Source: an uncultured Collinsella sp.
Lineage (GTDB): Bacteria > Actinomycetota > Coriobacteriia > Coriobacteriales > Coriobacteriaceae
Assembly (NCBI GenBank): GCA_958438125.1
Contig: CAUBQN010000004.1
Coordinates: forward strand, 1 to 32,520
Reading direction: 5' to 3'
DNA: 32,520 nucleotides
In this document: positions 8,227 to 13,694 of the stretch, in pieces
Layout of the letters: the number at the start of each line of letters is the position of its first letter
How positions within the stretch are numbered: position 1 is the first letter of the stretch
Translations under genes and position numbers: made by a program
Notes under the pieces: generated by a model
Told to the model about the DNA's origin: nothing
Seen by the model: the letters and a program-made list of their open reading frames with translations, nothing else
The model's database searches: none

Positions 8227-8928
8227 ATGATCGAGATGAATGCTGTTGTTGCCGGTACCGAGCTTGACGCCGCGCGCGACGCGGGCCGCGAGGGTGCGTC
8301 CGCGGGCTGGTGCGCTTGGAGCGCGGGCAACGCTTCGCTGGCGTTTTCGCTGGTCGTGCGTCCGGATGTGAACATGCATGCCTTCCACGGCCTGCCGTTT
8401 GTGGCTGCGATGGGCATGATGGATGCGCTTGTGGGCACGGCATCGACGCCGGGCCTGGGCCTTGCCGGCAAGGTGGGCATTGAGTGGCCGAGCAACATCG
8501 TGTGCGGTGCGCCCGCGTTCGAGACGTCGCTCGCGCGTGTTGCCGTGAACGGCGGTGCCGGTGCTGCGGGCATGTTTGCCGCGGTGACGGTTGATATTGA
8601 GTGTGCGGCGCTGGGTGAGCTTGGCGTGAATATGGCCGACGAAGCGCTGGTTGAGGAGCTGGCCGCCGCCGTGTTGACCCGCGTGGGCGCCTGGGCGGTT
8701 GCCGCCAACACGCCGCAGGGCGCCGCGGGCCCGCTGGCTCCGGTGCTGGGCGAGTACTTTGACATGGTGCCACTGCTGGGTCGTCAGGTCGCGGCGGTGT
8801 CGCCCAACGGTCTGCCGCTCGCGGTGGGCGTGTTTGCGGGCCTGGACATCTGGGGCCGCGCGACCATCAAGACCGATGCCGGCGAGCAGGAGTTTCCGCC
8901 CGAGGCCGTACGAATTCGCGGGCTGTAG
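8227..8928 (+). CDS. Biotin-protein-ligase-like protein lacking the biotin-binding loop
   Basis: A 233-residue protein whose layout follows the BirA catalytic and C-terminal domains. ASLAFSLVVRP (37-46) and LPFVAAMGMMDAL (56-68) match the core strands. GIEWPSNIVCG (84-94) matches the KWPNDI motif. LGVNM resembles GIGINM. The last 50 residues (LGRQVAAV through GLDIWGRATI to EAVRIRGL) match the SH3-like C-terminal domain. The GRGRRGR loop that holds biotinyl-AMP is missing: the chain goes from GWCAW straight to SAGNASLAFS. The Lys of the KLAGIL motif is also absent. Biotin ligase activity therefore looks unlikely; a repurposed or decayed relative is more probable. It abuts the folate gene and converges on coaX, a common birA neighbour. 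There is no N-terminal DNA-binding domain. Confidence 0.7.
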   Translation: MIEMNAVVAGTELDAARDAGREGASAGWCAWSAGNASLAFSLVVRPDVNMHAFHGLPFVAAMGMMDALVGTASTPGLGLAGKVGIEWPSNIVCGAPAFETSLARVAVNGGAGAAGMFAAVTVDIECAALGELGVNMADEALVEELAAAVLTRVGAWAVAANTPQGAAGPLAPVLGEYFDMVPLLGRQVAAVSPNGLPLAVGVFAGLDIWGRATIKTDAGEQEFPPEAVRIRGL

Positions 8929-8967
8929 CGCGAGGCACCAGCGCTCAAAGACAACGATGACAACAAG

Positions 8968-8998
8968 ACCCTCCTCGGCCTGCGCCGGGGAGGGTTTC
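8968..8998 (+). terminator. Rho-independent-like terminator after the BirA-like gene
   Basis: A 12-bp stem (ACCCTCCTCGGC with GCCGGGGAGGGT) closes a CTGC loop and is followed by TTT. It lies 40 bases after the stop codon. Confidence 0.7.
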
Positions 8999-9026
8999 GC
9001 CTATCTGGGGAATGGGTTGCCAGCGC

Positions 9027-9069
9027 CCTATTCCTCAAAACTGAAAATTTTTCGATTTTGAGGAATAGG
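9027..9069. repeat. AT-rich intergenic palindrome between convergent genes
   Basis: CCTATTCCTCAAAA at 9027-9040 is perfectly complementary to TTTTGAGGAATAGG at 9056-9069. It stands between the 3' ends of the BirA-like gene and coaX and may act as a terminator in either direction. It is much more AT-rich than its surroundings. Confidence 0.75.
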
Positions 9070-9126
9070 CTTGGCGAGCCTTTGCGGGGACTGTGGCATC
9101 GGGCGTGCTCGACTTAAGCCCCTGCT

Positions 9127-9900
9127 CTATCCCAGCTCCTGCATGCGGCGGTAGATTTCGCAGATACCCTTGATGGTGAGCTGTCCGTCGATCACGTCGA
9201 AGGCATCGGTCGAATCGGCGACGATACTGGCGAGACCGCCCGTGGCGATAACGGTGGCATCCTCGCGGCCCAGCTCGCGCTTCATGCGCGCGACCAGGCC
9301 CTCAGCCATGGCGGCGGCGCCCGTTACGGCGCCGACCTTGATGCACTCCTCGGTATCGCGGCCGATGGCGTGCTCGGGCGCCTCGAGCGGAACGCTGGCG
9401 AGCTTGGCGGCTCGGGCGGCGAGCGCGTCCATCGAAATGCGGATGCCCGGCGCAATCGCTCCACCAATGTAATAACCGTCCTCATCGATGACGTCGATAT
9501 TGGTCGCGGTGCCAAAGTCCACCACGATTGCCGGCGCGCCGTAGAAAGTTTCGGCCGCAACGGCGTTAGCGACGCGATCGGCGCCTACGGCCTGGGGACG
9601 CGCCGCGCGCAGCTTGGTCACCGCGGCCGTCTGCGGTCCGATGACGATGGCGTCCGCGGCAATGCGGTCGGCCACGGCGTGCCATTCGCGCGAGAGCTGC
9701 GGCACCACGCCGGCAAAGGCGATCGCGTCGACCGCGTCGAGCGAAAGGCCGTACATCTTAAAGAAACCCATCAGGCGCACATGGATCTCGTCGGCGGTAT
9801 AGGAGCGGTCGGTGGGCATGCGCCACGACTGCACCAGCTCGTCTCCGTCAAACAGGCCCATGGCCGTCTGCGTGTTTCCCATATCGATAGCGAGCAGCAT
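9127..9900 (-). CDS. coaX: Type III pantothenate kinase
   Basis: A 257-residue kinase of the ASKHA fold that phosphorylates pantothenate in the first step of coenzyme A synthesis. The N-terminus MLLAIDMGNTQTAMGLF carries the DxGNT phosphate-binding motif. Further features are YTADEIHVRL, VVPQLS, the pantothenate-site GADRVANAVAA, VVDFGTATNIDVID and GGAIAPGI. The frame stays open far upstream, but the ATG at 9900 is preceded by GGGAG at suitable spacing and begins exactly where the fold begins. The upstream extension would run through the tRNA gene and is rejected. Type III enzymes are not feedback-inhibited by CoA and need a monovalent cation, as known for the family. Confidence 0.96.
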   Translation of the reverse strand: MLLAIDMGNTQTAMGLFDGDELVQSWRMPTDRSYTADEIHVRLMGFFKMYGLSLDAVDAIAFAGVVPQLSREWHAVADRIAADAIVIGPQTAAVTKLRAARPQAVGADRVANAVAAETFYGAPAIVVDFGTATNIDVIDEDGYYIGGAIAPGIRISMDALAARAAKLASVPLEAPEHAIGRDTEECIKVGAVTGAAAMAEGLVARMKRELGREDATVIATGGLASIVADSTDAFDVIDGQLTIKGICEIYRRMQELG

Positions 9901-10036
9901 GTCTACTCCCAGTGTTGGCATAAAAGGACGCGCACCATTGTATACGCGCCGCCGACGGCACTCGGCTGCGATTCGTTTACGGTGATAGGGGCTGAGGGGT
10001 TTAAATATGAAGGAATTATGCTCCACGAGTTTTTCC

Positions 10037-10065
10037 TTGCCGTTTACCGAACTCCCGCGTAATAT
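10037..10065 (+). promoter_or_regulatory. Promoter of the initiator tRNA gene
   Basis: TTGCCG at 10037-10042 and TAATAT at 10060-10065 are separated by exactly 17 bases. The tRNA starts 31 bases after the -10 box, leaving a short leader. There is no other gene between it and the tRNA. Confidence 0.7.
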
Positions 10066-10096
10066 TCTTTCTTGCGCACATGAGGCGCCCAGACAT

Positions 10097-10173
10097 TGCG
10101 GGGTGGAGCAGTCTGGTAGCTCGCCGGGCTCATAACCCGGAGGTCGTAGGTTCAAATCCTGCCCCCGCGACCA
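10097..10173 (+). tRNA. Initiator tRNA-fMet (anticodon CAT)
   Basis: A 77-base cloverleaf with encoded CCA end. The acceptor strands TGCGGGG and CCCCGCG pair except for a weak U-G at position 1:72, consistent with the initiator rule against a Watson-Crick pair there. The anticodon stem CCGGG/CCCGG around CTCATAA has the three G-C pairs typical of initiator tRNA. The T arm contains GTTCAAATC. It is a single-gene unit with its own promoter and terminator. Confidence 0.95.
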
Positions 10174-10183
10174 AGAACTTGCA

Positions 10184-10212
10184 GCTCGTCGGCCTAGCCG
10201 GCGAGCTTTTTT
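10184..10212 (+). terminator. Rho-independent terminator of the tRNA gene
   Basis: GCTCGTCGG pairs with CCGGCGAGC (one G-T pair) around a short loop, followed by six Ts. It starts 10 bases after the tRNA CCA end. Confidence 0.88.
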
Positions 10213-10261
10213 GTTATTCCGGGACTGTTTCTTCGGTTCAATTCTCGGCCTCTCAAACAAA

Positions 10262-10318
10262 ATCTCGATCTGTAACATCTAGACCCGATTTGGGCGGCTA
10301 GGTGTTACAGATCGAGAT
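10262..10318. repeat. Intergenic palindrome, type D copy 1
   Basis: ATCTCGATCTGTAACA (10262-10277) is repeated inverted at 10303-10318 with perfect complementarity over 16 bases; the stem extends imperfectly through CTAGACCC. There is no T run. A second copy follows 26 bases later. The gap 10213-10546 otherwise holds only a weak promoter candidate. Confidence 0.8.
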
Positions 10319-10343
10319 ATACCGGTGGGTTGGGTCGTGTTTG

Positions 10344-10399
10344 TCTCGATCTGTAACAGTAAGACCCAGTTTTGCCGCGTAACTGTTACAGATTGAGAT
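10344..10399. repeat. Intergenic palindrome, type D copy 2
   Basis: TCTCGATCTGTAACAGT (10344-10360) faces ACTGTTACAGATTGAGA (10382-10398), one G-T mismatch. The outer 14 bases are the same as in copy 1 and both have AGACCC just inside the left arm, but the central loops differ. Confidence 0.8.
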
Positions 10400-10464
10400 A
10401 AACCGACGGGCCGCCCCGCCCACCCCCCATCCACCTGCCGCTACCTGTTATCCGCCGATTTCCG

Positions 10465-10494
10465 TTGTGCCGCTATGCCCCCATGCCATATCCT
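10465..10494 (+). promoter_or_regulatory. Candidate promoter of the OYE-type oxidoreductase gene
   Basis: TTGTGC at 10465 and TATCCT at 10489 with 18 bases between them, about 50 bases before the gene start. Only moderate similarity to consensus. Confidence 0.3.
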
Positions 10495-10546
10495 CTAGAC
10501 AACTACGCGGCATCATCGCCGCCGCGCCTACAAGAGAGGAATGTCC

Positions 10547-12577
10547 ATGACCGCACCTGCATCCAAGCTGCTCCAGCCCATTACGGTTGGCCCCCTTGAG
10601 CTCAAGAACCGCATTATGTTTCCGCCGCTGACCACCGGCTACGAGGAGCGCGACGGTTCCATCGGCGAGCGCAGCCTGGCTTTTTACGAGCGCCTGGCCC
10701 GTGGCGGCGTGAGCTACATCGTCATCGGCGACGTCGCTCCCGTCATGACCGCGAGCCCCACGCCCAAGCTGGCAACCGACGCCCAGATCCCCACGTTTAA
10801 GGCTCTGGCCGACGCCGTCCACAAGCACGGTGCCAAGGTTGCGCTGCAGCTGTTCCACCCCGAGTACGATGTGCCCGGTGTCGGCCGCATGGTCATGGGA
10901 TCCATGGCCGCCGCCAAGGCCGCGCAGGAGGCCAAGGCCGCCGGCGACGAGGAGACCTTTGCCGCCAAGATGGCCGAGTCCAACGAGATCCGCAACCAGG
11001 CCTACGCCAAGCTGCACCACGACATGCAGCACTTTGTGAACGAGGCGAGTGTGGAGCAACTCACCCAGATCAAGGAGGCCATCGCTGCCTCGGCCGCTCG
11101 CGCGCAGCAGGCCGGCATCGACGCCATCGAGGTCCACGGCGACCGCTTGGTGGGTTCGCTGTGCTCGGCCATCCTCAACCAGCGCACCGACGAGTACGGC
11201 GGCTCGTTCGAGAACCGCGTTCGCTATGCGCTGGAGGTCGTCGCTGCCATTAAGGAAGCCGCGCCGCAGCTGATGGTGGAGTACAAGCTCCCCGTGATCA
11301 TGGAGAACCCCGACGGCACGCCGCGCGGCAAGGGCGGCCTGCTACCCGACGAGGCCTGCGAGTTCGCCAAGCTGCTCGAGGGCGCGGGCATCGACATGAT
11401 CCAGGTCGCACAGGCCAACCACACCGGCAACATGGGCGACACCATTCCGCCCATGGGTGCCATGCCCTACAACTGGACGCTGCCCGTGGCCGAGCGCGTC
11501 AAGGCCCTGGTCTCCGTGCCGGTGGCAACCGTCGGCCGCGTTGTCTCGGTTGAGGCCGGCGAGAAGATTCTGGAAGACGGCGCGGCCGACATCATCGCCT
11601 ATGGCCGCTCGCTCATGTGCGACCCCGACATTGCGCTGAAGGCCGCCACGGGCGAGCCCATCCGCGAGTGCCTCAACTGCAACAAGGGCTGCGTCGATGC
11701 GATTCAAAACCGCAAGTACATCTCGTGCGTGCTCAATGCCGAGAACGGCGATGAGGCGACCATCGCCATTAAGCCGGGCGAGGGCGACAAGAAGATCGCC
11801 GTGGTGGGCGGCGGCATCGCCGGTCTGGAGGCCGCGCGCGTGGCGGCCAAGCGCGGCTACGACGTGACCGTCTACGAGGCGAGCGATCATCTGGGCGGCC
11901 AGATTGTGCTGGCGGCTGCACCCCCGCGCAAGGACGAGATCATGCGTTCCGTCGAGTACTACGAGAAGATTCTGCCCGGCCTGGGTGTGAAGGTCGAGCT
12001 CAACCATGCCGCTACCGCTGAGGACCTCAACGCCGCCGACGCCGCGATTGTGGCCGTGGGCGCGCACGACGTGGTCATCCCCGTTCCGGGTGCCGACTCG
12101 GACAATGTCGTCTCGAGCTGGGACGTGCTGGCCGGCAAGGTGGAGCTTACGGGCCGCGTCGCCGTTATCGGCGGTGGCTTGGTGGGCACCGAGACTGCCG
12201 AGTACCTGCTGCAGCACGGCTGCGAGGTGGCGATCGTCGAGATGCTCGACAAGATTGCCGCGGGCGAGTCCGAGACCATTCTGCCGCTGATTATGGGCGA
12301 CTTTGCAGAGCACAACGTGGAGCAGCACGTGAAGACCCGCCTGACCGCCATTACCGACGAGGGCGTGGAGGCTGTTCATACCACCGAGGACGGCGCCGAG
12401 GAGCCGGTGAAGATCGCCTACGATTACGTGGTGATGGCTGTGGGCTCCAAGGCCAACGCGTTTGACCTGGATGGCGTGACGGTGCCCGTGACCTGCGTGG
12501 GCGACTGCTCGGGCGAGCGCACCGCCGACATTGCAAGCGCCATTCGCACGGCGTATCACGCGGCCAACGAGCTGTAG
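10547..12577 (+). CDS. NADH:flavin oxidoreductase, Old-Yellow-Enzyme/Fe-S/FAD type (2,4-dienoyl-CoA reductase-like)
   Basis: A 676-residue redox enzyme with three parts. Residues 1-370 form an FMN-binding TIM barrel (PLELKNRIMFPPLTT, RGGVSYIVIGDVAP, NQRTDEYGGSFENRVRYALEVV). C375, C378, C382 and C394 form the expected [4Fe-4S] site (CLNCNKGC then SC). The C-terminal half has an FAD motif (VVGGGIAGLEAA, about 420) and an NAD(P) motif (VIGGGLVGTETA, about 542). Relatives reduce enoyl or dienoyl groups, including bile-acid BaiCD/BaiH enzymes and 2,4-dienoyl-CoA reductase. The substrate here is unknown. Near residue 195 the text is EVHGDRLVGSL where many relatives have HGAHGYL, so the usual catalytic Tyr seems absent. 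ATG 10547 has AGAGAGGA 6 bases upstream; ATG 10541 abuts that site. It is probably transcribed alone. Confidence 0.87.
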   Translation: MTAPASKLLQPITVGPLELKNRIMFPPLTTGYEERDGSIGERSLAFYERLARGGVSYIVIGDVAPVMTASPTPKLATDAQIPTFKALADAVHKHGAKVALQLFHPEYDVPGVGRMVMGSMAAAKAAQEAKAAGDEETFAAKMAESNEIRNQAYAKLHHDMQHFVNEASVEQLTQIKEAIAASAARAQQAGIDAIEVHGDRLVGSLCSAILNQRTDEYGGSFENRVRYALEVVAAIKEAAPQLMVEYKLPVIMENPDGTPRGKGGLLPDEACEFAKLLEGAGIDMIQVAQANHTGNMGDTIPPMGAMPYNWTLPVAERVKALVSVPVATVGRVVSVEAGEKILEDGAADIIAYGRSLMCDPDIALKAATGEPIRECLNCNKGCVDAIQNRKYISCVLNAENGDEATIAIKPGEGDKKIAVVGGGIAGLEAARVAAKRGYDVTVYEASDHLGGQIVLAAAPPRKDEIMRSVEYYEKILPGLGVKVELNHAATAEDLNAADAAIVAVGAHDVVIPVPGADSDNVVSSWDVLAGKVELTGRVAVIGGGLVGTETAEYLLQHGCEVAIVEMLDKIAAGESETILPLIMGDFAEHNVEQHVKTRLTAITDEGVEAVHTTEDGAEEPVKIAYDYVVMAVGSKANAFDLDGVTVPVTCVGDCSGERTADIASAIRTAYHAANEL

Positions 12578-12631
12578 TTAACATCGCAACGGGGCGGGGC
12601 GGTAGCACGGATCCACCTCGCCCGGCTGCGT

Positions 12632-12697
12632 CCCGGCGAAAACGACCGGGTTGGGTCTGTGAGGGCGGGCCCAACCCGGTTGATCTTTCGCCGGGGT
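12632..12697. terminator. Nested inverted repeat after the oxidoreductase gene
   Basis: An inner perfect 11-bp stem (ACCGGGTTGGG at 12645-12655 with CCCAACCCGGT at 12670-12680) is enclosed by an outer stem (CCCGGCGAAA with TTTCGCCGGG). It lies 55 bases after the stop. It lacks a T tail, so intrinsic termination is not certain; a strong RNA 3' hairpin is the minimum reading. Confidence 0.6.
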
Positions 12698-12744
12698 GAC
12701 TTTTGGCATGGAGAGGTATGGAAATGTCCGCTTGCGCGGACGAC

Positions 12745-13013
12745 CTCTTTTTGAGGAGGGGTCAATATTTAACAATATTACATCAAAGAGGTAATTAGAC
12801 ACCAATTTTGTCGGTTAAAACCCTTCTAGTTGCACATACGTGTTACCTGCATAAACAAATGCTAAGGAAATGCGGTATATCGGTGGCAAATATGCAAATT
12901 CCTGCGGTGCGATTTGCAATTAACTGCTGCGTGTAAACAGTAAAATGCTACTATCTAACTTGCACGTAAGGTAGCAAATTAGTGTTTATGGCTAAAAAGT
13001 AGAAGTGGCAGGT
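12745..13013 (+). promoter_or_regulatory. AT-rich upstream region of the orphan HTH gene
   Basis: Base composition drops sharply compared with both sides, with many short A/T runs. Inside are an inverted pair TGCAAAT (12893-12899) and ATTTGCA (12912-12918), and two TTGCAC words near 12829 and 12960. Candidate -10 words are TAAAAT (12941) and TACTAT (12949), with no well-spaced -35 box. A four-codon ATG...TAG lies at 12988. I see no protein gene here. The region probably controls the HTH gene, or is imported DNA. Confidence 0.4.
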
Positions 13014-13409
13014 ATGTCAGAAGCAGCAAGGACTCGCACGCATGCGCCCGAGATTAGGCAGCGCGCCGTAGAGATCCTCCAAGAGGGGGTCGGTCATCGC
13101 GCTCTCGCCGCAGAGCTTGGCATCCCCCAGGCCACAGCTCGACAGTGGGCCCGCGCGTATGCCGTGGGTGGCGCCGACGCCGTTCTTAATGCGGGCTCTC
13201 ATCACTACACGTATTCGTTTGACGTTAAGCTTGCCGTGGTTAAAGATCGCTTGGAAAATGGCCTAACGGTGCGCGAAGCTATGATCAAACATCAGATCCC
13301 CAGTGAGTCTTCGGTCAAGGCCTGGTGTCGCCTGTATCGCAATGGCGGCGAGGCCGCTCTGGTTGATAAGCCGCGAGGCCGTAAACCGCGCGTTAAAAAG
13401 GCGGAATAG
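13014..13409 (+). CDS. Orphan helix-turn-helix protein, IS3-family OrfA-like
   Basis: A 131-residue basic protein with two HTH units. The first (residues about 10-50) contains AVEILQEGVGHRALAAELGIPQATARQWARAY; the second (about 65-110) contains VVKDRLENGLTVREAMIKHQIPSESSVKAWCRLY. The end is basic (DKPRGRKPRVKKAE). The tandem helix-turn-helix layout with AALVDKPRGRKP is typical of OrfA of IS3-like elements. No OrfB integrase with DDE motif follows, and no terminal inverted repeats were recognised, so this is either an element remnant or a domesticated DNA-binding protein. GTG at 13005 is an alternative start. A neat terminator follows within 15 bases, arguing for a self-contained gene. Confidence 0.7.
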   Translation: MSEAARTRTHAPEIRQRAVEILQEGVGHRALAAELGIPQATARQWARAYAVGGADAVLNAGSHHYTYSFDVKLAVVKDRLENGLTVREAMIKHQIPSESSVKAWCRLYRNGGEAALVDKPRGRKPRVKKAE

Positions 13410-13422
13410 CGAGCGGGATGGT

Positions 13423-13446
13423 GCGCCCACAGGGGCGCGTTTTTCT
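13423..13446 (+). terminator. Rho-independent terminator after the HTH gene
   Basis: GCGCCC (13423-13428) and GGGCGC (13433-13438) enclose ACAG and are followed by GTTTTTC. The 248 bases from here to the hydrogenase start hold no gene; only a 10-bp palindrome CTCAATTGAG at 13638-13647 and TATAAA/TATAAC words without a matching -35 box are visible. Confidence 0.75.
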
Positions 13447-13694
13447 TGCCGAGACAACTTTTCGGATCGCCGCGTGCCTATCGGGACATCCTCCAAAGTG
13501 GCCAATAAACCGCGCGCAGTGCCCGCGCGCCCATCGCTGCGGTAAGGAAACGTCACTCTTCTACTCCAATGCGGACAGACTCCTTGCCCCGAACGTATAA
13601 AACTCCCCAGTTGACCGAAAACCCGCCGCCGCTACTCCTCAATTGAGCTATAACGTTAAACAATTGCAGCGTTTTTGCATGGGGGAGCGATGGT

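Noticed and set aside
8227..8928. Annotation as a functional biotin-protein ligase
   Set aside because: The biotinyl-AMP loop and catalytic Lys motif are missing, so only a ligase-like fold is claimed.
9901..10278. N-terminal extension of coaX through the tRNA gene
   Set aside because: It would translate the complement of a functional tRNA; the fold starts at MLLAIDMGNT with GGGAG before it.
12988..13002. Four-codon leader ORF (ATG GCT AAA AAG TAG) before the HTH gene
   Set aside because: Too short to support, no attenuator structure seen, and such words arise by chance in AT-rich DNA.
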